Part shown: piece by piece, positions 46,938-56,750 of the stretch
Position numbering within the stretch: position 1 is the stretch's first letter
Layout: each line of letters begins with the position of its first letter
Assembly: GCF_964340395.1 (NCBI RefSeq)
Contig: NC_135566.1
Span: 23,138,135 to 23,202,134 of the forward strand
Length of the DNA stretch: 64,000 nucleotides
Direction of reading: 5' to 3'
DNA from: Glandiceps talaboti
Taxonomy: Eukaryota > Hemichordata > Enteropneusta > Spengelidae
The notes under the pieces: model-generated
Database searches by the model: none
The model's input: the letters and a program-made list of their open reading frames with translations, nothing else
What the model was told of the DNA's origin: nothing
Translations under genes and position numbers: made by a program

Positions 46938-47175
46938 CATAACTGTACCAGTTTGGGTACTGCTTGTTTTACTTTCAAATGTCCCAGGGCAAGACAACCA
47001 CTCTCACGAACTAATCGGTCCTTGTCATTGAGTAGCATCATCAATTTCTTGGTGACTTGGTTTGATGTAGAACCAGTTTTAGCCAAAGAAATGGCAGCAA
47101 TAGTCCGCACATTCTCATCCTTGTCTGTAATTAAATCCAATAGTGCACCTACAACGGATGAACTATTGAACTTGC
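46938..47175 (-). CDS. HEAT-repeat protein, internal exon
   Basis: This exon of 238 nt begins after TTCTACAG with two bases that complete the G ending the upstream exon, and ends TTATG before GTAAGT. It encodes about two HEAT repeats: SVVGALLDLITDKDENVRTI with AAISLAKTG, then KKLMMLLNDKDRLVRESGCL with ALGHLKVKQAVPKLVQL. The D-x-x-VR and A-x-x-AL positions of the HEAT consensus are clear in both. Phases to the neighbours (1 upstream, 2 downstream) agree exactly. Family A elements lie within 31 bases on the donor side and about 18 bases on the acceptor side. The acceptor has only a weak pyrimidine tract (TTTTTATTCTATTCTATTCT), itself a short pentamer repeat. Confidence 0.9.
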
Positions 47176-47193
47176 CTGTAGAATAGAATAGAA

Positions 47194-47502
47194 TAAAAAC
47201 ACCAATGGCATTGTAGCACAACTGTTGACAGTACATTTTAATTTTCTGTAATGATTATGTGGTCTTGTTGCTAGACATACCGGGTATTTACATACATATT
47301 TTGAAGATTTATTCCCATGCCTACCTATCTATGGTGTTATATCTGCAATATACATCATCACTTAATGTTGCTATGGGCATGATCTTGTTGCTAGGTATAT
47401 CTACATACAAATTACAACGTTTATTCATAAACACACACACACACACACACAGACATGCCTATAGAACTACTGAAACTCAGTTCATTTGTATTGTGCTACA
47501 AA
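47194..47502 (+). mobile_element. family A element, shortened
   Basis: 5' end AAAACACCAATGGCATTGTA, one or two 113-bp-type units, a CA tract (47433-47452) and hairpin end GAACTACTGAAACTCAGTTC. The cores are absent. A second 5' end (GTGCCAATTGTATTGTAGCA) follows directly at about 47503-47534. Confidence 0.75.
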
Positions 47503-47540
47503 TAGTGCCAATTGTATTGTAGCACAACTGTAGTTTTTAA

Positions 47541-47745
47541 TTTCCGTAAGGAATTTATATAATAGAGATGAAGTCTGTGTGTGCGTGCGTGTGTGTGTGT
47601 GTGTGTGTCACCATTTCCGAACAAACGGCTGCATCAATTCGAACAAAATTTGATAGACATGTTTCGTAGGGTAATGGCAAGAACTGATTAGGTTTTGGTA
47701 ATAATCCGATGAATATTAATGACCAATTTGAGTAATTAATCGATT
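47541..47745 (-). mobile_element. family C 3'-end fragment
   Basis: Starts TTTCCGTAAGGAATTTATAT (decayed hairpin), a TG/CGTG microsatellite (47574-47608), then GGCTGCATCAATTCGAACAA and GTAATGGCAAGAACTGATTA. Confidence 0.75.
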
Positions 47746-49156
47746 GATCGTCTGGTCGCACATGCGCTTCATGTCGAAAGTGCGCCACCAACGTCGACGT
47801 AAGGTAAACCATGACGCTACGGTAAGCTGCTCTACACTGAGAAAGACTCTGTTTTCAAGGATTTCGTGCCAACCTTATTTTGTGTTTCCCTTGGATCTGC
47901 ACTCTGGATTGGCTGGACAAACACGAGAAAAAAGAAGACCGAGACAGGGTATTTAAGTGATTCAAACTCACCAGAAAACAATTTTTTTTCTTGGCCTTAA
48001 AATAGGTTTACAACTTGATATGAGCGCGGAGTTCACAAACAGGTGAAATATTTACGGAGTGTCTCGTGACTGGCATCTGTCATCAGACTCGGCCGCAGTG
48101 GACGTGCTCGTGACAGGTTCAGGATTTTTACGGAATCGATGTGTATTGATATGAAAAACACACTCTGGTTACCTTTGAAATGATTGCCTTCATACCATGA
48201 ATACACAGAACTTTCAAAAAATGTCTAAATCATGAGCAAGCGTGAAACTGACATGACGGGACTGGGGTTACATAACTTTCGCCGATATATTTCAACCTAA
48301 ACCAGTTGTTCTATATTGGTTTGTAATGTTGTTATTGTTGTTGTAAAGATTAAGTTTACTTTATCGTACATTGTAGTATACATTTTAGTGGTATGAGTAC
48401 ACATGTATCATGACAAGTTGAGAACAAAATGTCTAAGTGAGAACAACACATCAATATGTGCACCAGTATGAGTGGAAGTAGCACTGACCCATTAGAAATA
48501 CGTGTTCACTTTTCCCCATGTTTTTGTTCCTAAAGCTATTTTGCTCACATTGACCTTGTATAAATTATTCCAAGCGCTGACAGTATAGTGTACCACCTTA
48601 TTTCAATATGCTGGCCAGTTTCACAATAATGAATGTTATTGATGCAACAAACTTTAGGTTTTTTTTTTAGATTAATTACCTTTACCCGTTGCACACTGAT
48701 GGATCGTGTTCTACATAAGTCATACATCATACATGTGGCCATAACTTTAACTTGACGTTGTGCATGTTGTTAGAAAAAAACGAGCTATCACACGTAAGTC
48801 AACAGTTTTGAGAACTGATATAATGTTTGAGCAATCAATTTCAAAGGTAATAAGAACATGTATTTGATGCCGAAACACGTCTTTGTACAAACTGGTTTTT
48901 TTAATACCTAAGGATTGTGCTTTTATATGAACCTGTTTTAATCATAGTGTCTAAGATTTAAATCGGCTGTGCTAAAAACAGGCCTAGGTTACCAAGCGAC
49001 CTTAAACAGATGTTAATCTTTACGCCATTGACACTGACATGTGAAGTAGCCCATAAAAGATTTAATGATTTCATTGCATCAATAAAACAAGAATCTTTCA
49101 TTTCCAGGCTGAAATCAAAGCATTTTGTAATACAACAAATCACATTTAAAACATAA
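47746..49156. other. intron; family E scrap
   Basis: About 48050-48105 has a block (GAGTGTCTCGTGACTGGCAT) related to the family E interior. The rest is not recognised, and I see no supported exon of either strand. Confidence 0.4.
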
Positions 49157-49354
49157 AATTCACATTTCTGATGCGATCATTTTCATTTGAACAATTTCCC
49201 AACTAGACACCTAAGGTAATGGACCCACCAAATATCATGGCAATCTGTTCAGCGGTTTTTGACTTTAAGTTGTTTACACAGACAGACAGACAGACAGACA
49301 GATGCCAGGTGATCCCTATAGCACTACTGAACCTCAGTTCAGTTGTGCTAAAAA
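49157..49354 (+). mobile_element. family A 3'-end fragment
   Basis: One core (CACCAAATATCATGGCAATC), a GACA microsatellite (49281-49302) and an intact hairpin CACTACTGAACCTCAGTTCA closing in GTTGTGCTAAAAA. Confidence 0.8.
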
Positions 49355-49359
49355 CTAGA

Positions 49360-50001
49360 TGAACAACATCAAACACGTATGATTTGTTATAAAGGTTGAT
49401 GGATGTACCAAGTTAAGTGAAATTTGAAGTTTGCATTCTTAAGATAACACCTAATTACCGAAAATCATTAATTATGCAAATCACTCATTAAAAGTAAATA
49501 CCTAGGCCAACAGGCCTTAATGTAGATGTGTGTTTTGTTATAGTTGATGTATGTGCCAAATTATATGGAATTTGAAAAGTGCATTCTCAATATATAAGCT
49601 GAAAATAATTAATCATGCAAATTACTCATTAAAAGCAACAGCTATATCAACAAACTTCACAGGACAGGTGTGCATTATTAGGGTTGGTGTATGTACCAAA
49701 TTAAATAAAAGTTGAAGCTTGTATTATTAAGATAAAGCCTAATTACTGAAAGCCATTAATTATGCAAATTATTCATTAAAACTGTAAGTTACATCAACAA
49801 ACATGCTAGGACACATGCTTTGTTATGGTTGACTTATGTACTAAATTATCATATTGAAATTGAAATTAAAGTATGCAATCTTAAGATATAGCCTAATTAC
49901 CGAAATTCATTAATAATGAAAATTATTCATAAAAGCATTACAGGACATATGTGCTATTTAACTTTCGTAAGGAAGTTTATATATTAGAGATGAAGTCTGT
50001 G

Positions 50002-50037
<36 letters not shown>

Positions 50038-50196
50038 TGTATCACCATTTTCGAAAAAACGGCTGCATCAATTCGAACGAAATTTCATAGATATGTTTCG
50101 TAAGGTAATAGCAAGAACTGATTAGATTTTGGTAAACATTTGACGAATATTAATGAGCAATTTACATAATTAATGGTTTTTGGTATTGTACATCGC
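49360..50196. mobile_element. family C elements, head-to-tail inverted pair
   Basis: 49360-49950 holds four forward cores of about 155-160 bp (CCTAATTACCGAAA, TTATGCAAATTATTCATTAA). At about 49955 the sequence flips: AACTTTCGTAAGGAAGTT hairpin, a TG microsatellite (50000-50035), GGCTGCATCAATTCGAACGA and the reverse of the core. The forward cores lack their own hairpin end. Confidence 0.75.
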
Positions 50197-51069
50197 CCAT
50201 CACACATCGCATACATGTGTGCCAAGGAAATTCAAGGCTGCCCTCAGCGGTCGTTAGCTGGTTAGTCGTGCATACAGTGTCAGGTTACCAGCACATAGCA
50301 CAGCGTTTGTGCCAACCTTGTCAGTGATATTCAAAGCATTGGGTAAGTAATTGTACAGCTTTGCATGTTTTGATGATGACTTTTGTTTCAACTAAAATGT
50401 TAGATGGAGACTATAACGTTCGAACGCTAAAAATCACTGGCCATTGTTAACTAAACAAAGTCCATCTAGTAAAGATAATTCGCCATGTGAGGCACACCAG
50501 TTTGATCTCTCAAATCAAATACGTTTGCAATAGACTACTTCCACCCAGACTTTGAACAACCAACTTCATGTGAATATTGCGCAAGTCCATGAACTCATCA
50601 ATACACTCCCATGTAAAATTGGTTGTTCAAAGTCTGGGTGGATCGAGTGTAATTCATTACAGTAGGAAGTGTTGCCATACGGCTGTATTATTAATAATGA
50701 ATGTCATATAAAATCAAAGTAAGTTCATTATTTTCCAAGCTGGGTTGTTCTTTTACATGACGGATAACAGTAACGTTACGTGTGATAAATCTGATGGATT
50801 CTCAACCATCATGATCGAATCTCCTTTCATATGTAACTGCATAGTGCAATACACAGCCAACTTTCACTGTACATTCTTCTTCTACATTGCCATCAATCTT
50901 TGGCAAACAATATCATATCAACTAAAATTTTGTTTTTAACTGAAAAAGTTGTTCTCAAATCTGATAAAGCCTTTTATTATCTTTGAAAGCTGAGTTTCCA
51001 TAACTATATGTAATTACACAGATAGGTCATTGTGCCCTAAGGTTCAATGATTAAAATCAATCAAATAAA
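50197..51069. other. intron; perfect hairpin inside
   Basis: No exon seen. A perfect inverted repeat is listed separately at 50541-50641. Confidence 0.4.
50541..50641. repeat. perfect inverted repeat, 23-bp arms, 55-base loop
   Basis: The left arm is 50541-50563 (starting CCACCCAGACTTTGAACAAC) and the right arm is 50619-50641 (ending GTTCAAAGTCTGGGTGG). All 23 pairs match. The loop is unrelated sequence. It could be a tiny foldback element or a transcribed hairpin; there is no evidence for a function. Confidence 0.9.
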
Positions 51070-51070
51070 T

Positions 51071-51127
51071 ATACATACATACATACATACATACATACAT
51101 ACATACATACATACATACATACATACA
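51071..51127. repeat. ATAC tetranucleotide microsatellite
   Basis: About 14 uninterrupted copies of ATAC (ACAT), flanked by AT-rich sequence. Confidence 0.95.
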
Positions 51128-51766
51128 TTCAAAATGATGCACACACATACACAATTTAGTTTGATTAGAAATTGGTTGGATGTCGAATTCTTACAACTTT
51201 CATATAAATTTTTCAACTTTTATTGAAATAAACAAAGAGTAACAATCAAGCCATGATCTCAATATCTAACACTACTTTTCTTTTTTGGAATGTCATGGAT
51301 TCGCCTTGACCAACTGAAGATATCCAGGTGGAGAGGAAGACAACTGCAACAGACATTCATACATTCATTATTACCCTAACAAATCAACACTTACATCCTT
51401 GCTGATACAACAGACATTCAAACACATTACAGTCATTAACTTTACCAACAAACACTAATATCAGAATACACTTGTACAACATTCACTCATATACTCACCA
51501 ACCCTTCAAACAAACACTAACATATTTACTCCAGAAGGAGAAATCCCACTGATGGGAATTAGTTGAGTCTATTGTGAGCAATAGAATCAATTGGTCAGAT
51601 TCGATCAACTGGCAAAAAAAAAAACGGCTAAGGCAAAAAATCAAAGGCAAAAACCAAAAGCGAACAAGACATATTGTCAAAAGTCTAAACAATGAAAAGC
51701 ATTATAGCACAAAGAATATCAAACAATCACAACAGAAAACAAAAACAAATGAAACAAGTCATTGAG
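51128..51766. other. intron, nothing recognised
   Basis: A-rich in its second half (51600-51760). No exon, RNA gene or named repeat is seen. Confidence 0.4.
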
Positions 51767-52886
51767 AATGACAGTCCCCGCTATGATTGGGTTTTAAAGA
51801 ACTGGCAGTTTATGTTGTCATTTTCTTGATCAGTAGTGATACTCTGATCACGCAACAACACTTGTGAATCTAAATCAAACAGACTTAGATATGTTGTGTC
51901 TGCTCGTTGGACATGGAACATGCCTACTCATGTTGTGTCTCCCTGTTGGACATGGGACATGCCTACTCTTCAAGATGACATGATGGAATAAACCATTCAA
52001 CAATAAAGGATGGGTCAGGTACGGGGGGAGGGGGGGGGACCTGTTCAAGCATATCTGAGTTATGGCTTTGGACATGAAAACTGCGCCAACAAAATGGCTG
52101 CTAGGCAGCCATATCTGATTGTATCACAACGAAAATGGATATGCACATGTATGTCATAGAACACTGTCCTAATACCAACTTTGAATGAGATCTGTTCAAG
52201 CATGTCTGAGTTATGGCTTTGGACATGGAAAATTCGCAAACAAAATGGCTGCCAGGCAGCCATATTGGATCGTATCAAGATGAAAATAGATATGCACATG
52301 TATGTTATAGAACATAATTCTAATAGCAACTTTGAACGAGATCTGTTCAAGCATGTCTGAGTTATGGCTTTGGACATGGAAAATTCGCAAAGAAAATGGC
52401 TGCCAGGTGACCATATTGGATCGTATCACGACAACAATGAATATGCACATGTATGTCATAGAACACTGTCCTAATACCAACTTTGAATGAGATCTGTTCA
52501 AGCATGTCTGAGTTATGGCTTCGGACATGGAAAATTCGCAAACAAAATGGCTGTCAGGCGGCCATATTGGATCGTATCACGACAACAATGAATATGCACA
52601 TGTATGTCATAGAACACTGTCCTAATACCAACTTTGAATGAGATCTGTTAAAACATGTCTGAGTTATGGCTTTAGACAGGGAAAATTTGCAAACAAAATG
52701 GCTGCTAGGCGGCCATATTGGATTGTATCATGAAACAAATTGACGTGCATATGTATGCCATTGTATGTTGTTCCTGTACCAAGTTTGAAAAAAAAAGATC
52801 CCAGCATCTCCAAGAAACGGCTCTGGACGGACGGCCGGAACCCAATCCATAAGTCCCCATCCCGGACTTAGTCCGGTGGGGACTAA
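51767..52886 (+). mobile_element. family D hairpin-tail element, 151-bp cores
   Basis: 5' end AATGACAGTCCCCGCTATGA, five tandem 151-bp cores (GAACACTGTCCTAATACCAA, AATGGCTGCCAGGCAGCCAT), a much reduced GGACGG tract and a compound terminal hairpin, AGTCCCCATCCCGGACTTAG and TCCGGTGGGGACT, closing in CTAAT. The same bases as at 30591-31520, inverted. Confidence 0.88.
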
Positions 52887-52974
52887 TAATGACAAAGCAC
52901 ACAAATATTTACATCATGATCTTTATAGCAATGGGCATGCAATTAACAATCAATGAGGAAAAATAACTAATTGC

Positions 52975-53345
52975 ACATGTTCTGTTGTATTCCATCAAAT
53001 CTTTGTAAGAACGAGAATATCAAAACTTTGCCCTTACGGAAGGCTATCAGTTTAAATCTGGTTTATGGTTATCATACATACCAAATTATATTGAATTTGA
53101 AGTATGTGTTCCAAAGATATAACTATTAAAAAAAATTACTTTGCAAATAAGTAATTAACTTTCTTTGGATGTTTACCAAACTCCAATCAGTTCTTGCCAT
53201 TAGCATATGGAAGATATGTAGCAAGTTTCCTTAGAATCGATGATTGGGAGATATCATGTCCACAGACAGACAGACACACATACATACAATGTACAATACA
53301 TACACACATATACATGGACACACAGACAGACAAAAGCATAACATA
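52975..53345 (+). repeat. family I block and family C fragment
   Basis: 52975-53065 matches, inverted, the block at 34545-34690. Then one family C core (CAAATTATATTGAATTTGAA, CCAATCAGTTCTTGCCATTA) and a CAGACA/CATACA tract (53262-53332). The hairpin end is missing. Confidence 0.65.
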
Positions 53346-53461
53346 ACACTTGTCACTTGAAATGTTTGATTCAAACAGCTATGGAGAAAACCCAAATTTG
53401 GCTATTTAACCTTGAAGAAGACTTTCAAGGTCGCAGGTCAAGGGCTTAAAAGAATATTGAA

Positions 53462-53651
53462 CACATATTGCCTGGCCATGAGGGCTACAGCACCTGTTTA
53501 TTACACCCGAGGGACTGTGAATTACCAGAATCACATGCTATTTCCCGAGGCCAAAGGGCGAGGGAAATAGCATGTGATTCTGGTAACTCACAGTCACGAG
53601 GGGGTAATGAACGGGTGCTATAGCCCGAATATAGGCCAGGCAATATGTGTT
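53462..53651. repeat. long near-palindrome, ~85-bp arms
   Basis: The left arm starts CACATATTGCCTGGCC and runs to CACATGCTATTTCCC. The right arm runs back from GGGAAATAGCATGTG to GGCCAGGCAATATGTG. The inner 30 bases pair perfectly around a loop of about 15 bases; the outer parts have a few mismatches and a small bulge. Just outside, TATTTCCCTAGGGAAATA at about 53768 reuses the TTTCCC block. Best read as a foldback or MITE-like element; a transcribed hairpin is possible. Confidence 0.88.
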
Positions 53652-53929
53652 TTCTAATATACCTCATGCTGTGAACTCGCGGTGGCAGACGACATCGTCA
53701 GAAGCTGCCATTTTGACCTGCTGTAAACGCGCGGTGGTCATGTGACCATGTAAAAGTTGATGGAACTATTTCCCTAGGGAAATAGTCATTCTATTTTCCT
53801 ATCACGTGACTGATTCTAGCGAATCATGGCACAGCATTATCACTAGGTATATTATAATTGATAATATGGGTGTAGGTACTAGCATGGAGTCCTTAGGTAT
53901 TACACTTGTAAAGTTATAATACATATTGT

Positions 53930-54275
53930 GAAATTTAACAACATATATGGCTGCCATTTGGCCATATTTGATTCAGTCACAAGACAAAGTGACATGCATA
54001 TGTTTCACATAGAATTTATCTTTGTGCCAGGTTTGCTTGAAATCGGTTAGTGCAAGCCATAGACATGAGGGTAAACACACAAACAACAAATATGGCTGCC
54101 ATTCAGCTGTATTTGATTCCATTGAAAAACAAAGTGACATGCATATGTCTCACATAGCATTTACCTTTGTGCCAAGTGAGGTTGAAATCGGTTGCCGCAT
54201 GCCAGAGATATGAGGTAGAACGCATGCATGCATGCACGGAAGGAACCCAACATATAAGCCCTGTTGGGGCTAACA
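53930..54275 (+). mobile_element. family F hairpin-tail element
   Basis: Two cores (TTTGTGCCAGGTTTGCTTGA with AATCGGTTAGTGCAAGCCAT, and TTGAAATCGGTTGCCGCATG), ATGC-rich microsatellite (54221-54236), then hairpin AAGCCCTGTTGGGGCTAAC. It lies about 115 bases from the donor of the first HEAT exon in this window. Confidence 0.7.
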
Positions 54276-54389
54276 ACATTATCTGACTATAGTTAGACAG
54301 TCTCATTAGAAAGCTCATCATTGATAACATCAGTATATAACTGTTGCTGTTGCGATTTCTCAATTTTACATTTTTCAGTTATAACTCAC

Positions 54390-54521
54390 CTAAATTTTGA
54401 ATAGCATCCAGTCTGACTGATGAATCCACACTAAAAACCTCTTTCATTGTGTAACTTATGACAGCCTCTTCATGAACTCTTTCCCAGAATGTTTTCTTTT
54501 CACCATCCCCAGCACAGAAAC
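54390..54521 (-). CDS. HEAT-repeat protein, internal exon
   Basis: This exon of 132 nt begins after TTTTTATAG with two bases of a split codon and ends with one base (G) before GTGAGT. It encodes CAGDGEKKTFWERVHEEAVI, then MKEVFSVDSSVRLDAIQNL, where D-x-S-VRLDA-I-x-x-LG is a HEAT helix pair feeding into the next exon at GKFNSSSVV. Phase matching to 47175 is exact, which supports the exon independently of similarity. Further 5' exons are expected upstream on the - strand, beyond or within 54.5-64 kb. I did not find one. HEATR4/HEATR9 relatives are possible; the family name is a guess. Confidence 0.8.
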
Positions 54522-54559
54522 CTATAAAAACAAATCATTTCACTCATGTCATCAATTCT

Positions 54560-54911
54560 TGCCAACAAACAGACAATACCAGATTCAAACTGAATGCCTC
54601 CCAGAAGGGCAAAACCATAGATTTATGGGCCTACACACATTGTTGGAATGCAAAATTTTGATCTTAGCTATTATACATGATGTACCACTTAACTGGAAAT
54701 TAATTAAATGAAACTTTGAAATTTGAAGCTTGTATAGTTATCATATTACCTAAAAATTTATGCAAATTAAATATTTAACTTTTAAGTTACATCAAGCTTT
54801 AAATGACACATGCACTTCTTTACTTGTACTAAAAAATTATGTGAAATTTAAAGGTTGCATTCTAAAGATATTGCCTCATTATCAAAATGATGCAAATTAC
54901 ACATCACAATT
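54560..54911. repeat. family I block and family C scraps
   Basis: 54570-54720 matches 34545-34690 (AAACTGAATGCCTCCCAGAA, CATTGTTGGAATGCA). 54720-54911 shows two eroded family C-like cores (GTGAAATTTAAAGGTTGCAT, TTGCCTCATTATCAAAATGA). Confidence 0.5.
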
Positions 54912-56320
54912 AAAAATACCGCCAATGGCGTTGTAGCACAACTGTACAGTTTTTAAAAATGTTTATCCATATGCTAGTCTATGCTAACAATAGGTGTTCC
55001 TCTGCTGAATAACTATCCAGTTGCCTATCCAACCATGTTGCTATCTTTACAATAAATGCTATCATTTGGCTGTTGCTATGGGCATGGTCATGTTGTTAGA
55101 TATATTTGCATACATTTGTGTATGTTTTTGTTCACTTGTGTATGAATTCCTGATATTGTCTTTGCAATATACGTGATCATTTCGCTGTTGCAATGGGCGT
55201 GGTCTTGTTGCTAGGCAAATTTACATACATTTTTTGAATGTTTATTCAATTGTCTATTAAACCCCATTGTTATCTTTGCGAAATACACCACCATTTGGCT
55301 GTTGCTATGGGCGTGGTCATGGTACTAGGGTATTTGCATACATTTTTTGAATGTTTATTCATTTGTCTTTCTATTCCTGTTGTTATCTTTGCAATATACG
55401 TGATTATTTGGCTGTTGCTATGGGCGTAGTCTTGTTGCCATGCAAATTTACATACATTTTTTGAATGTTTATTCAATTGTCTATTAAACCCCGTTGTTAT
55501 CTTTGTGAAATACACCACCGTTTGGCTGTTGCTATGGGCGTGGTCATGGTTGCTAGGGTATTTGCATACATTTTTTGAATGTTACTCACTTGCCTACCAG
55601 ATGATGTTGTTATTTGACCAAAATATACTGCCATTTGGTTGTTGCTAAAGGGCGTGGTCATGGTCGCTAGGGCCAATTTTGTCAAAATGTTTTGAAGAAA
55701 ATCTGCAGAATAAGTTTCAGAAACATCTCGCCAAGTTTCAGACTCATTGACCAAGCACTTTTTGAGATATAAGTTTTTGACCAAAAATGAACATTCTTAC
55801 ACCTAATTTGCATATCACTCATGGAATCATTGTATGCTTAATATATCTTCATCCGTACATCCCTAGATGCATTCCCATTAAATTTCAGCCAAATCTGCTC
55901 AGTAGTTTTGGAATTATAGATTTTTAACCAAAAAGACACATTTTTAGCCCTAATTTGCATATCACTGATGGAATCATCATGTCATGAACAAATCTTACTT
56001 TCCACCTCCTTAAAAATCTTCTTATAAAATTTCACACCAATCTGCCCAGTAGTTTCTGAGTTTAAGTTTTTTTTACCAAAAATCACATTTTTTGACCCAA
56101 ATCACACACCTGTGATGCGATCATTTTGATTTGAACAATTTCCCAACTAGACACCCAAGGTATTGGACCCACCAAAAATCATGGCAATCGGTTCAGCAGT
56201 TTTTGACTTTAAGTTGTTTACACACACACACACACACATCCACACACACACACAGACAGACAGACAGACGCCGGGCGATCCCTATAGCACTACTGAACCT
56301 CAGTTCAGTTGTGCTAAAAA
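54912..56320 (+). mobile_element. family A hairpin-tail element, full-length copy
   Basis: Same layout as 32735-34123 and very similar throughout: 5' AAAAATACCGCCAATGGCGT, six 113-bp units, four cores, CA/GACA microsatellite (56219-56270) and intact hairpin CACTACTGAACCTCAGTTCA closing in GTGCTAAAAA. High identity points to recent amplification. A family C core follows at 56330-56445. Confidence 0.9.
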
Positions 56321-56449
56321 ACTACACAAACAGCTACATCAAACATATAGAAGGATGTATCAAGTCAAATGAAATTTGAAGTTTGCATTCTTAAGATATA
56401 TCCTGATTACCAAAAATAATTAATTATCCAAATTACCCATTTTGAAATA

Positions 56450-56750
56450 AACAAGCGACCTATCGGTCAGAATAGCTCCGCTGTTTTTTTTTAAATTTTA
56501 TTTTTTATTTTGGTGACATGTAGAAGTGGTTCAGTTCTTCAGCTCTTCACTATGCAGTTTTGTTTTAGCGATGCAATAAAGTGGTTAGTGGTTTCATATG
56601 ATGTCTCACTATAAAACACATTTTACACAGAAGTTGGTAATGTATTGTACTTTTATACCATAGTCACCATTTTATAACAAAAATCTACTGTTATGAAAAA
56701 TTGCACAAAATCTCAGAAAAAAATGACTGGGAAATGCACACAAGAAAAAG
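56450..56750 (+). repeat. family E 5' end, extra tandem copy (~301 bp)
   Basis: ACAAGCGACCTATCGGTCAG through GGGAAATGCACACAAGAAAA is repeated almost perfectly at 56751-57045. The few changes include loss of CAGCTCTT-type bases. The 5' end of a family E element has been duplicated in tandem. Confidence 0.88.

Noticed and set aside
30969-52528. Repeated 105-residue frames starting MSKAITQTCLNRS or MSEAITQ
   Set aside because: They follow the 151-bp core of family D. Frames shift between copies and nothing supports translation.
51767-52892. Apparent 6-bp target duplication AATGAC around the family D element
   Set aside because: The 30.6 kb copy also carries AATGACAG next to its 5' end, so these bases belong to the element.
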